From Antitrichia curtipendula (Eukaryota; Streptophyta; Bryopsida; Hypnales; Leucodontaceae), in NCBI GenBank assembly GCA_951230915.1, contig OX579641.1, positions 186,001 through 250,000 of the forward strand: 64,000 bases of DNA, in the 5' to 3' direction. The notes under the pieces were generated by a model. That model did no database searches. It was not told the DNA's origin and saw nothing but the letters and a program-made list of their open reading frames with translations. A program made the position numbers and the translations under genes. This document shows, piece after piece, positions 45,060 to 57,980 of this stretch (its first letter is position 1; every line of letters starts with the position of its first letter).

Positions 45060-47939
45060 GAATATTACCCTCAAATTAGTTATAGTATGCTAACTTCATA
45101 TATTGGATATTTATTATTTTTTTGTCTTTATTTTTATTTAAATATACCTACTATTACGTGTTTTCACATTCTCTTTTTTGAATATGTTATATTATTTTAC
45201 TTGCTCAATATATGTCCAAAATAGATTTGGAAATGTAATGCGATTGAGAAAAAGGGGAGTGGGTATAACCACTCTTTAGTTTGTTAACGTGTGAAGCACT
45301 TATCACAATTTTGGATAGGGGGCCTGTTGGTTGTTACAACTTTCCTGCCTACAAAGCTCACTTAGCAGTACCAAGTCATGTATCTCTTTCAGTCACTCAT
45401 ACGATTTCAACGGGAATCGAACTCGGACCACCTGAAGGAGATGAATAGCTTCTCACAACCAAACATTCAGCTCATGACTTGGTGTTCAACAATGGTTTTG
45501 GAATTCATTTATATGATCTTAAACGATAGTATAATCCAAACTTGATTGTATTTGGAGACAAAACTCTCATTTTAATGGAAATTACAATGTTACAACTAAT
45601 AAATGTAGTGATTCCCAACCTGAATTGTCTACATTTAATATTTGGATTCTGAACATGTAAATGGACAATATTATTTTGAGAGGTTCCCACCCTCTCAAAA
45701 TAATGAATATAACGTTAGTAGAACGAGCTACATTCTCTTGGCTCCCCATTAAACTAACATTCAAAATTGACGTGCCTCAATTCTAAAACCCCAATCAATT
45801 GCAACACGCGTGCAAAGACTACAAAAGTTGGAAGCTCACCGGAGCAATGAAGCGATCACAATTACATGCCCAGTAACGTAGCACTCCACATCCACCTCAA
45901 CGCTTCACAATCCCAGCAAAATTACAGACAAGAGCAACCATTCACCAGATCAAAACACGAAAAAACACGAGAGACGTTGCAAGCATCCCACCGTGCAAAC
46001 AGACAAGATTAGAGCTTCTAAAACCCCAGTTGATCGCAAACGCTCATTCTGACCAAAAATTAACGGTCCGATCTTGTCCGGTAGCCCTCACGATCGGGAA
46101 CCCATACCGCAAACCAGAATCGAAGGTCTTGGTCCTTCCCGCCAAGCTCAGGTGGTGACGTGTTCATCGTTACTTCACATTCTGTCTATCCTCATATACA
46201 GGAATAAATTCAGGAAAAAATACTATAGTACCTAGCTCTTCAGGCGCTGCTAGACCTTCAAAAGTATTATATTTTAGGAAAAAATAGTTTGGGAAAAAAA
46301 AATATTGACTAAGAGAAAAGGACTTTTGAAAATTCATTGTTTTAAAAGTCACTAAAAAGTCCCTAGCAAACACATAAAGAAGAAGTACATTACAAGCCAT
46401 TGATTTCTAGAATCATGAATTCAAACTCTATTAGAAACTTAGTACCTCTAATTCTTTTGGCTTAAGCAAAAGAGTAAAAAAAGTCCTTTTTCATTTTTGC
46501 TAACAATAGTTACGTCACATCCACTTTTATTCAAAAGTCCCTAGTGCTCACATATGATATTAAAGATAAATAAATAAATCATAGAACTGTTGAGCACTAA
46601 GTTCATTATCCTAAACCAAGTTGTTTCGTTGAAAAAATAAATTAGAGGTGCCTTATACATCAACTTGAAAATGAAGTGTTCGTAGTATTCAACTTTGTGA
46701 CACAAAATTGAGCCCGTCAACCATACATTCACCCAGGCCTTTCATATGATCTTTGGGCAGAACTGGTATCTAATATAGTATATACATGCAATAGATGTCC
46801 CACTAATTGTGTAGTTGCATCTATGACACTGGAAGAAGCATGGAATGGAAGAAGGCCAAACACTGGTGTCGTACGCGTAATCTAGGTGTAAGCACCTTTA
46901 ACACACAATTGTGGTTAGATGACACGGAAAATCGTCCCAGGGACTCTACTATGTTGTTATGAATTTGGTTTTGTCTAAATTATCTCTAAAACACCCCACG
47001 GGAATCCAAAACCTCTCTTTCCCTCTTCCGTAACTTACTTCTTTCCGTATACTAATCCGGATCCGTCCTCTTCCGGAATCCGGATACAATTACTCGTCGG
47101 TTTGTTATACCTCTGTTTTACCTTCAGGGGGTCCGCATTTACTCTTTTAAAGGGGCAGGGACTCTACCACTTATCAATCACACACTCTAACACTTACAAA
47201 ACACCCCAAGACATTCCACAGATCTAAATGTCGCAATAAAGTAGGTTTCCGTCTCCTCACGACTTTCCGGAAAGCAAGTCACGCAGAATCCGGTCTCTCC
47301 TCTCCACTACAACGACAGATACACAACTATCCGGATTTAACACAAGAGAGAATCTACGAGGAAATAGTCTATACTATAGTTGGCAGATCTTCCGATAAGT
47401 GGGGATTTCTTCCCCTTGGCGGCCGCTTAACTCCGCACGAAACTACTCATAATTCCGGAACCTCACCCTATCTACTCCAATCGGATAACCGTAGTAGTTT
47501 AAAGAATCTAAATGCACAAGTCCTACAGATCCAACACAACTCCTTCAAAAGTCCTCCTCTACTGTGTAAATCTAAACAATCATAAATCCGAATTCCTCCT
47601 TCTCGATTTCCTCTCACACTTTGCAAACATGCAAACACAAATTCCAAACTCTTGTACAACACTTAGAGCGTGAAAAGGTCCACTTAGTGGCTCAGATTAA
47701 AGTAAGGAAAATGAAATGAAAAATTTGAAAGCACACAAGGTTGGAATGAATGGGCAACAGACCTGCCCACCATTTAAAACTAATACAAAAAGGGAAAAAG
47801 GGGCCAAAAATCCCAGTGACCAACCGCTGACGCTTCTGAAATACCTGGTGCACCAAAACTATCCCTAAAAATCTGGAAACGGGCCCACACTTACGAAAAA
47901 TCCATAAACTAAACTCAAAATCCTAACTATCCGTCCTAT
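45060..47939. other. Intergenic, no gene seen
   Basis: AT-rich to about 46900, then rich in tccgga and ccggat words like the gag-like gene that follows. A perfect hairpin lies at 45670. Confidence 0.5.
45670..45704. repeat. 14-bp perfect hairpin
   Basis: attattttgagagg and its exact inverse cctctcaaaataat, separated by seven bases (ttcccac). It may be the centre of a small foldback element. Confidence 0.8.
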
Positions 47940-49895
47940 CTACTTCCCGCGGCGCGTCTTCTTCGAATTGCTTCCGCCTTGATTCGCAGCTTCCTTCGGA
48001 TTGGTCTTGATAGGAGTCGACCAGAGAGTCGCGCGGGTCTAAATCTTCCTGAGAAGGGGCGGAAGGTCTTCATCTGTTTTCGTCATGGATCCGGATTCGA
48101 AGTCGTCCTTGTCCGAATCCACGATCTTGTTTGCATCCTCCAACTCGTCCAAGTCGATGGGAGCTTCTTTCTCCCTCGGTGCCTCTCCTTCTAGTGCATC
48201 CGTCTCCCGCATATGCACAAAATCTTGGGGGCTTGTCCGGGCAGGATTGGCCACCAACCCCATCCGCTTGATGAGATTGTTATCCACCATCGACTGTGTC
48301 GGATTTACGAAATCGGAAGTTCCACCCTATACTAGTGCAGGGGTTCCCGCTTCAACTGGTGTTTCCGCCTAAGCCGGAGTACTTTGTTGCTGGGCCGGAA
48401 CCTTCGTGGTGATCTGACTCCGCTGCGCCAACCACCCCTGTGGTATCTTGTGTGGCTTTAGCAATGATCCCAGTCCTTCCGGCTTCGAACGGATGGAGCT
48501 CTCGTCCAAATGCTTCACCGGAGTCTGAAGATATAGATTGGTCGACAGAACCGAAAACGACGAGAAATTCATCGCCTATTCCGGATCCACCCGAGCTACC
48601 AACGCCTGCATCTCCTTCAAGACCCTCTCCATCCTCGTCTGGAAGTCCATCAAGATCATCACCACCTTTGATCCGGTGATGTGCCCATCCGTCACCAACT
48701 GCACATCGTAAAAGGCCACCTTGTTCACCAAATCCGCCGGTTGGGTGACAAGCGATTGTAAACTACGGACCATGTTGAGGGCGTCCTTCTCGTTCCGTCT
48801 CGCCAAGGAACACTCCCCTTCCGCCTAACTGGTCCGAGCTTGGAACTCGTCCCGGGTCTTCTCCAGATTCCGGATCTCCTCGTCCTTCAGGCGGATCGTA
48901 TCCGAATCCAGCCTTTGTCAGATCTCATCAATAATTTCCTCGGGCGGAACCTTTAGTTCGTCCACAACCTCCTAGATGAACGCGGTCGTCCTTACATGTA
49001 GGAGTCGCGCCTGTACCATCCACTGGTCTTCGACGTCAAAGAACTCCTTGCCGGAAGTTCTTCTCTCCTCCGGAACTTGGCTTGGCCCCACCGGATCCAC
49101 CTCGGGCTGCTTCCCCCTTGAACTTGGATCCGTGGACTTCCTCTTGGTTCCTCTCCGTGTGATCCGGTCCTCCTTGAATTCCTCCTCTTCCGAAACTGGA
49201 GCATCCTCCTGGACCTCGTCCATCAATCCGTACTTCAGGATTTCACATCCTGTTTCGTAGATGAGGGTCTCATCCAATGTCAGTACATCTCCGTGATGGT
49301 ACAGGTGGAACTGGTAGGGGCAGATCGGGTTGTACTTGGCCTTGGTAACGTGGTCCGCCAATTTGGTGACCATCGTCGCGATAACCCTCCCCCAATGCAC
49401 CGCCCTTTCCTCCATGCTTCCGAAGATGGTGTTGGCTACTATCACAGTGACCCGGCTCGGCTTTTCCGGATAGAGTATCGGAATCATAAATTCCAATACT
49501 CTCCGGTGTCGTTCGTTGATGCAGTCCGCAATCGCATAGCCCTCCTTGGCGTTAGGCGGATTCCGGAATTTTCCTATCGCGAACTTATCCGCCCTTGAAG
49601 CCAAGCCGTTCCCGAACTTCCGGAATTAATATACATCCGTCCAAACGTCTTCCGTCCATCCCTTCCTCTGCCCTCTCACAGTCAGCTTGTACTGATTCGC
49701 CGTTCCGTCAATCAGCTCCTGAATCAGCTCATCTCTCTTCAGATTCCAGGGTCTTTCTATCAGCCCCACGCATCCCATCCGTTGGAGATCCTCCTCTAAC
49801 TTTTTTCGGACCTCCGGGTCATTCGATATCGCCAGACAGACCATCCGGGCGATGACCGACACTCTTGCGACTCGTGGATTACTACTTTCTGCCAT
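47940..49895 (-). pseudogene. Gag-like or transposon protein with eight internal stops
   Basis: One minus-strand frame of 652 codons from 49895 (start MAESSNPRVARVSVIARM) to TAG at 47940. It has a helical N-terminus, then a region with NERHRRVLEFMIPILYP, RVTVIVANTIFGS and PICPYQFHLYHHG that reminds me of plant gag or putative-transposon domains. A Lys/Ser linker (RRGTKRKSTDPSSRGKQP), a coiled coil and an acidic C-terminal region follow. Stops: TAA 49626, TAG 48972, TGA 48918, TAG 48825, TAG 48576, TAG 48369, TAG 48327, TAG 48039. No frame changes were found. Neither LTRs nor polymerase were identified next to it. TCCGGA-rich codon use differs from neighbouring genes. Confidence 0.5.
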
Positions 49896-50336
49896 TCGGA
49901 ATCCGTAAACTACTTTCTAACCTGGCCTCACCTCTCTCTATCCGTAAACGCGTTCTCACCAGACTTTCTCTCAACTATCTGCGCGTGAAAAGCTTTGGAA
50001 AGAAAACAACAAGTGAAGAGAGACGGGCCGGTAGTGGCCCTTAAATAGCAGAAACAGTGCCGCCAGTTCTCGGATTGGAACAGGATTAGGTTTCCGTTCC
50101 CGAGGCGCGTCCCCTAGCCTCGTAGGCCGGATCCCTAGTCCGTAGGTGGCGGCGTTCTGGTTCATTTCCGGAAACCCTAACCTGGCCGGATCGGAAACTA
50201 GTTTCCGGATGAAGGCTTATTCCAAACGTAAGCTCTTCCGGAAAACAACTACCATTTCTTAACTGAAAGAAGTTTAAAAATTTCTATCTATTCCATCTAT
50301 TCTACCCTATCTATACGGAAATTAGGTTTCCATGTT

Positions 50337-51583
50337 GTGACAACTGGTTACATGCAAATTTTTGGATGTATTGCATATGCTTTAGATTCAAGCTCCAAGC
50401 ACTCCAAGCTTGATGCAAAGGGTACCAAGTGCTTGTTTGTAGAATATTATGAAGCGTCAAAAGCTTATAGGCTCATGTGTTTAGAGACAACAAAGATCAT
50501 TAAGAGTCGAGATGTGACCTTTATTGAAGAGAAGTCAAGCATTTGCAAGACTTTGAAGATCTGTCCAAGTGGAAGCAATGGAGGACCAACGCATGTGGTG
50601 GACAATTCTCCATGTTTGCAAGTGTTATCCGAAGAAGAAGAAAACCAAGACGATGAGAAAGATGAAGCACTACCAACATCTAAGAAGAAATCTAGAAGTT
50701 TGGCATCAAGTGAAGATGATGATGAAGGGGACGCTTCCAAGAAGTCAAGATATCCTACTAGGGAGTGTAGGCCACGTGGAGAATGGTAGAAGAACCATAT
50801 TTTACCTCAAGAGCAAGTGGAGCATGCAAATGTGGCGTTTGCAAGAGATTCAAGAACCATTGATGAAGCTATGAGGAGCTTGATTGCGAACAAGTGGAAG
50901 TACGCCATGGAAGAGTAGTATGCCTCACTTATGACCAAAGGTACATGGGAACTTCTTCCTCTTCCTATAGATCATACAAGTGTTGGATGCAAGTGGGTGC
51001 TTTCCACCAAGAGAGATGCAATGGGAAATATTGTGTGCAACAAGGCGAGATTAGTAGCTAAGGGATATTCACAAGTTGAAGGGGTGGATTTCAATGAGAC
51101 CTTTGTTCCCGTGGCCAAGTTTTGCACCATTTGATGCATGATGGTCATAAGAACACCCATGGACTTGGAGATACACCAAATGGATGTCAGCACAACGTTT
51201 CTAAGTCCACACCTTGAAGAGGTCATCTACATGGACCAATCCAAAGGCTTTGTTCAACAAAGCCGAGAACACCTCAAGTGTAAGCTCAAGAAGGCCATTA
51301 TGGATTGAGGCAATTGGGAGAAACGTGGTACATGGACATTTATGCATTGTTTGCAAGGGAGGGCTATAGAAGGAGCCATGCGGACTACTCTCTCTACATC
51401 AAGCAAATAAGTGAGTATTTGGTGATTGACATTGTTTATGTTGATCATTTGATCATTATGACAAATACCATGAGCGAAATGGAAGAAGTCAAGGCAATGA
51501 TGAAGAGCAAATATAATATGAGTGATCATGGTAAGCTACACTATTGCCTTGGGGTCAAGTTTCAAAGGCAAAGGGGAGTATAA
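50337..51583 (+). pseudogene. Copia retrotransposon fragment (integrase end and reverse transcriptase)
   Basis: Begins in the integrase C-terminus (FGCIAYALD, KLDAKGTKCLFVEY, RDVTFIEE). An acidic linker with RYPTRECRPRGEW follows, then reverse transcriptase: [63 protein letters not shown] and YVDHLIIM. The active-site YVDD is YVDH, so the enzyme would be inactive. Stops are TAG 50787, TAG 50916 and TGA 51132. The TGA replaces the conserved Arg of the VxKFxTIR motif. A frame change near 51300 splits the KKALYGLRQ region. RNase H, protease, gag and both LTRs are missing, so this is a truncated remnant. Confidence 0.88.
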
Positions 51584-51589
51584 TACTAT

Positions 51590-53826
51590 AAGGCTATTCT
51601 TAAAGAAAGTATTTGTCTGGAAGGGAGGGAGGGAGGGGTTAAAATAAAAGGAAATGGACTAAAAAGGTAATATTTAAAACCTAATATTATTACCAATGAA
51701 GTCCAAAAAATCGTAGCCTTTAAAAACAAGCCATAAATTTTCAAAAGCTATTGTAAAGCCTGCTTAACTTTATAGAATTTTATAAGCATATATACAAAAA
51801 GAGCCATCTCTACCACTTTTTTGTACAAAACAAAAACATTAAAGTAGACATGGCTTAACAATAACAAAACTAGACTAAAGGTTTAGGGTTTAGGGTCATT
51901 GAAAAATCTCTACTCCACAACCTTCATCAAGTGACAAGATTTTACTTCCTTACTCATGTGAATAAGATGAGGTGTTCATGCCTTCTTTCTCTCAAATTTT
52001 GATTCAACACTTTATTTTATCCTTGTCTTAGCATTTGCTTTTATATTCTTCTCATTTTCTTCTATCTTTTTTAGCCTTCCTTGTTTTTTTAGTACTCTCA
52101 TCCCATTTACGCACTTTCATTCCATTTCCAAATCCTCTTCTTCTTGGGGCCATAATCACTTCAATCTAGTCTCAAGATCACACTAATCTTAAAAGCAATA
52201 CTCAAATACATTCAAAACATAAAGCTAGAACTCAAAACACAAAAAAATAACATAAATATTGTAAAGGGATTAGTACTTTCAAAATCCTAAATTTGAAAGC
52301 TTACAAACTTTCAAAACCTCAAATTCAAAGAATCCTAGCACTTAAAATTCACACAAACCCAACACCTCAAATTCAAGTTTCAAACAAACAAAATAAATTA
52401 TAAATGCTTTCAACAACCTTGTACTTAATAAATCCTTATTCTTACTTTCATTTACATAAAAAATCCTTTAATTAAAATAGGGGAGTGACTATACAATTCT
52501 CTCCACAATGTATGATCCAAATTTAATAAGTCGCTACCTACAATCAAGCCAAACGAAGATGTGCTATGCTAACACAACCTAAAGTGTAGAGCTTAGAGCG
52601 TTGAGAAAAGGCCTCACTAGTGCAAGTTGGGAAGGTGGTGGGCGTACACTACACTCTAGAATGTATGGCATTTTCTACCAATGCCATACACTCCAAGGGG
52701 TGGTGTGCAACCACCATCGTAGAAAAGGTTGGGTGAATTGTGAGTACAAGTGCGAGTAGGGTTCAATGAATTGTGAGCAGGGTTCCACAGTTTGAGGTTT
52801 GGTGGTAGAATAGTCCATTGTGGTTAGATGACCCATAGTGGACATCTAGTGAATGATCTCATTACGGGGTTTTCAGTTTGTGAGATTTTTGGCTTTAAAG
52901 CATGTTTTACATGACAATCATGAAATAATTAGTGACTTCACTAAAAAACTTCCAATTTTTTAGTGAGAATTCATTGTAAGAATTGACTATTTAGGCCTTC
53001 CATGTTAGAAAATACTATGATTACTTTAGGTGAGCCAAATGAACATAATGGATTCAGATTTTGTTGGTTCTAATGTAGCATACAAACTCTTATGGATGAT
53101 GATGCATTGAACACTTAAAAAATTCACAGCAAATTCATGCTTTGTCAAAAAAACATAATTTCAATTGCTCTCGTTGTGTCTCACACTTACACTATTATGA
53201 GAAAAAAATTGAAATTTTTCAGCAAACACATGAGGTCAAACTCCTAATTCCAACCACAATGGGCTGTTTTACCTTATTTTTGTGCGGGCTAGCTTCTTAG
53301 GGGCGGGGCGCCCCACGGCACTCTTTCCCAAGGGGAATCGGGTTTCGGCTTGGCTGATCATCAGGTGGATGTTTCGTCTCTGCCCAAATTCAAATCTACT
53401 CTAAGTTTTTCTTTGAAAAATGAAATGTTTTATTTAAGTTGTAGCACCTAAAACCTATGGAGCGAAGCGAGTAGGGTCTAGGCTTGAAGCAAAGCGCCAT
53501 TAGGCGCAAAGCTTCAGTACATGGCGCGTAGCGCTGTTTAGGGTGAATATGAAGGGATAACCTCTATTATTAGCTAGGACCTTTTGGTTTTATAAAAAAA
53601 AATATAAAATGATTGACATTACATTTACATTACAACTAGGACCCCAATCGCCAAGAAAAAATTATAGTGTTATCCTCAAACAATGAGGGTGGGTGGACAA
53701 GAGGGTGAAAATTCCACCTGACGGGTAGCCAGGCGGAAACCCGACTCCTCATGGGACATCAAGCCGAGGCGGGGCGCCTGAAATTTCCTCCTATCGGGCT
53801 GGCAGGCCCTCGTCTCCAGGCCCACT
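51590..53826. other. Intergenic, no gene seen
   Basis: AT-rich, with a ggagggagggaggg run at 51620, a short tttagggtttagggt motif at 51880 and no supported coding sequence. A short GC-richer block (53280-53530) repeats agcgaagcga and gcgcaaagc words. Confidence 0.55.
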
Positions 53827-55411
53827 CGAGTTTGAGGAAGGGCTCCTTCCATCTGGGCCCTCCAGATGGTTGGACGGCTGAGATCGGTTGGCGGGGTCTG
53901 GTTCGTTGTTTGGCTTGGTAACTTGGTTGCTTGGGTGAGTTTCCAGATGCCCTGCCATGAACTGAATTGAATAAACTCATTCAATAAACTCTCTTGCTTG
54001 GTGGCTGCTAAACTTATTCTTGGCTAGCTGGACATGCTTATAACTTAAGTAGGACACTAAGTTAAATCCAGCTCATGAAGTGGGCTGAGGAGGATAGTTT
54101 TGGGTGATTTTAGGGGGGTAAAAGTTTTAAAAAAAAACTATTTTGAGCCGTGTCTAGGGTATGTTTTACACCCCACCTAGCTAATTTGGGGTCTCTGATT
54201 GCAAATATGAATTCAGAATTTGCAAAAATTAAAATAATGTGAAAAATAAAATAAATTCAGTGGTTCCTCCGGGGTTTAAAATCCTACTTTTTCACCCTTT
54301 ATGGGACGGGTTTAGTGTCCTACAACATTCTCATGTGATGAGGGTCACAATTTGATCATATTCAAGAGGATCCTCCTCTCCAATCTCTCTCAAAGAATTT
54401 GTTGTGAATTTTTATAATACATTCCATCCTCAAATTATCAATACCTTAACTCTAAACCCCTAATGTATATTAATAAATGCGTTTGGCATATTTGATATAT
54501 CACATACATATCACTTAATGTTTCATACGTAATCATAATGATTTTAAGATGTTTCCTTAAATTATAAACTTTATCATCATTATGTTACTAATCCATAAAT
54601 TTTCTATCCTTACCTAATGTATGGTTTAGAAAATTTTCTCCAATGCTCTTGAATATTCTTGAATGTTCTTTTCTTCACATCTTAAGAGTACCTTTTCTTT
54701 GATTGATTCTTACTAAATTCCCTTGTACAATGTCAAATGTCTTCACGCTTTATAGTTCCATTTTGTAATTATATTTTACTCACAAAGTGTATTAACAACG
54801 GAAGAGATAAAACATAAGATTAAAAATTTGAATAGTGCTATTCAATTAGGCCATTCAATTAATGAATTAAAAATGTGCATAAAATCACTACTCTTAGAGT
54901 GTTACATTTCAACCCATCACAACAAATTTTATACATAGAATGATTGCCAATATAGTATTTGCTATCATTTAAAAATCGTAATGGAGTGGAATTCAAAAAC
55001 TTAGGGGTGAATGCGATTATATTTTCTCCATTGTGTCAATTGTGACTAATGTTTGTGACTTCTATTTAAGGAGTTAGTGAAATTAATCAAACTTGACATT
55101 TACTTTTAAGTTCCATATCTAAACAACCATCTACCTAAACACAACATTGTAATCATGAAAATTTGTGCCCATTCAAAATTGATTAAAAAATATAAGATTC
55201 AAATTTTTTTCAAACCTAGGTGCTTGCAATCATAGATACCATATGGATAGGATTTAAAATAGGAACATCCAACTTTTATTTATACATCAAGTTAATTATA
55301 TAGTACTATTGTTTACATTATATAAAATAAAAAATAAAAAATTCTCATTATTTCATGAATGTTGGATTGATTGGCTAAAAGAATTTAATGTACAACTTTG
55401 AAATTTTTTTT
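53827..55411. repeat. Inverted repeat, left arm (about 1.58 kb)
   Basis: Reverse complement of 56166-57752, nearly identical over the stretches I compared (for example a single difference at ctacaac/cccacaac). Its outer end is at an ACTCGAG site and its inner end at an A/T run. The next 555 bp (55412-55965) have no partner before the gap. Confidence 0.93.
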
Positions 55412-55965
55412 GCATGAAGTGCAACATTTCAACCTATGAAACTATCATTTCATTGCATTGAAAAAAAGTTGAAGACACCTCTATAGGACAAAATCTCAAA
55501 TAAATCACTTCACTACTATTTCAACCAATCATAAAAAATTACAAAAATGAAAGTGTTGAAATTGTAATTTTAGTGAATTTTGGAAGTTTTATTCTATAAC
55601 TTTATTTGAAAAACATCTATGCATTTTATTTGAATTCAACTTTGTAGATGTCTTTTAATATGGATGACAGGTATATATTCTATGGAGTTGAAGATAAATA
55701 AATATTAAAGAAACATCAATTCATTATAGCTCCCGGTAATAGCTTTTGGTATTGCCTAAAGTCTTTAGACAATTGCGGGTTAATGTTTACATTTGTTTTA
55801 GAGATGAGTTCATTTACACTTTTGAACTAAATTCATATTGCACGCACAATCTTTTTTACTTTAAATGTTTCACTTCTATTTATTTTTTAATGTTTATATA
55901 AGATTAAACTTTCCAAAAAATTAGTTTACAATTTACTAATGTGAGTACCCCGTATTTTTTAGGTT

Positions 55966-56165
55966 NNNNNNNNNNNNNNNNNNNNNNNNNNNNNNNNNNN
56001 NNNNNNNNNNNNNNNNNNNNNNNNNNNNNNNNNNNNNNNNNNNNNNNNNNNNNNNNNNNNNNNNNNNNNNNNNNNNNNNNNNNNNNNNNNNNNNNNNNNN
56101 NNNNNNNNNNNNNNNNNNNNNNNNNNNNNNNNNNNNNNNNNNNNNNNNNNNNNNNNNNNNNNNNN
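55966..56165. other. Assembly gap, 200 N
   Basis: Exactly 200 undetermined bases, a fixed-size scaffold gap, placed between the two inverted arms. Confidence 1.
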
Positions 56166-57752
56166 AAAAAAAAATTCAAAGTTGTACATTAAATTCTTTT
56201 AGCCAATCAATCCAACATTCATGAAATAATGAGAATTTTTTATTTTTTATTTTATATAATGTAAACAATAGTACTATATAATTAACTTGATGTATAAATA
56301 AAAGTTGGATGTTCCTATTTTAAATCCTATCCATATGGTATCTATGATTGCAAGCACCTAGGTTTGAAAAAAATTTGAATCTTATATTTTTTAATCAATT
56401 TTGAATGGGCACAAATTTTCATGATTACAATGTTGTGTTTAGGTAGATGGTTGTTTAGATATGGAACTTAAAAGTAAATGTCAAGTTTGATTAATTTCAC
56501 TAACTCCTTAAATAGAAGTCACAAACATTAGTCACAATTGACACAATGGAGAAAATATAATCGCATTCACCCCTAAGTTTTTGAATTCCACTCCATTACG
56601 ATTTTTAAATGATAGCAAATACTATATTGGCAATCATTCTATGTATAAAATTTGTTGTGATGGGTTGAAATGTAACACTCTAAGAGTAGTGATTTTATGC
56701 ACATTTTTAATTCATTAATTGAATGGCCTAATTGAATAGCACTATTCAAATTTTTAATCTTATGTTTTATCTCTTCCGTTGTTAATACACTTTGTGAGTA
56801 AAATATAATTACAAAATGGAACTATAAAGCGTGAAGACATTTGACATTGTACAAGGGAATTTAGTAAGAATCAATCAAAGAAAAGGTACTCTTAAGATGT
56901 GAAGAAAAGAACATTCAAGAATATTCAAGAGCATTGGAGAAAATTTTCTAAACCATACATTAGGTAAGGATAGAAAATTTATGGATTAGTAACATAATGA
57001 TGATAAAGTTTATAATTTAAGGAAACATCTTAAAATCATTATGATTACGTATGAAACATTAAGTGATATGTATGTGATATATCAAATATGCCAAACGCAT
57101 TTATTAATATACATTAGGGGTTTAGAGTTAAGGTATTGATAATTTGAGGATGGAATGTATTATAAAAATTCACAACAAATTCTTTGAGAGAGATTGGAGA
57201 GGAGGATCCTCTTGAATATGATCAAATTGTGACCCTCATCACATGAGAATGTTGTGGGACACTAAACCCGTCCCATAAAGGGTGAAAAAGTAGGATTTTA
57301 AACCCCGGAGGAACCACTGAATTTATTTTATTTTTCACATTATTTTAATTTTTGCAAATTCTGAATTCATATTTGCAATCAGAGACCCCAAATTAGCTAG
57401 GTGGGGTGTAAAACATACCCTAGACACGGCTCAAAATAGTTTTTTTTTAAAACTTTTACCCCCCTAAAATCACCCAAAACTATCCTCCTCAGCCCACTTC
57501 ATGAGCTGGATTTAACTTAGTGTCCTACTTAAGTTATAAGCATGTCCAGCTAGCCAAGAATAAGTTTAGCAGCCACCAAGCAAGAGAGTTTATTGAATGA
57601 GTTTATTCAATTCAGTTCATGACAGGGCATCTGGAAACTCACCCAAGCAACCAAGTTACCAAGCCAAACAACGAACCAGACCCCGCCAACCGATCTCAGC
57701 CGTCCAACCATCTGGAGGGCCCAGATGGAAGGAGCCCTTCCTCAAACTCGAG
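56166..57752. repeat. Inverted repeat, right arm (about 1.59 kb)
   Basis: Partner of the left arm. It starts in a poly-A run directly at the gap edge and ends CCTCAAACTCGAG at 57752, 230 bp before the ATG of the RsmD-like gene. Both arms carry the local hairpin ccatctgg-agggc-ccagatgg near the outer end. Confidence 0.93.
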
Positions 57753-57980
57753 GGGTCCTGATTGCTTGGCTGGCAGGCGGAAACCCCCAAATTCTTGGGA
57801 CGTCGGGGTGAGGAGCGGAGCGGGGACGCGATTTCCTTTTCCTGGACTCTGTTCAGTGCAACTCTCTGCTCGCTCGCTCTTACCGTTACGTAGCTGCGGG
57901 CTCTTCCGTCGTCGCTCTCCACCTTCGGAGCGTCTCTCTTCTTCTAGTGCAACCAAGCAAGGCCAAGGCGCAGCTCCACC

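Noticed and set aside
14311..49895. A changed genetic code reading TAA/TAG as Gln to explain the in-frame stops
   Set aside because: TGA also occurs inside frames, the intact gene C ends at TAG, and the RsmD-like and DUF7869-type genes end at TGA; pseudogene decay explains all cases.
55904..56192. Open frames across the gap
   Set aside because: They consist mainly of undetermined bases.
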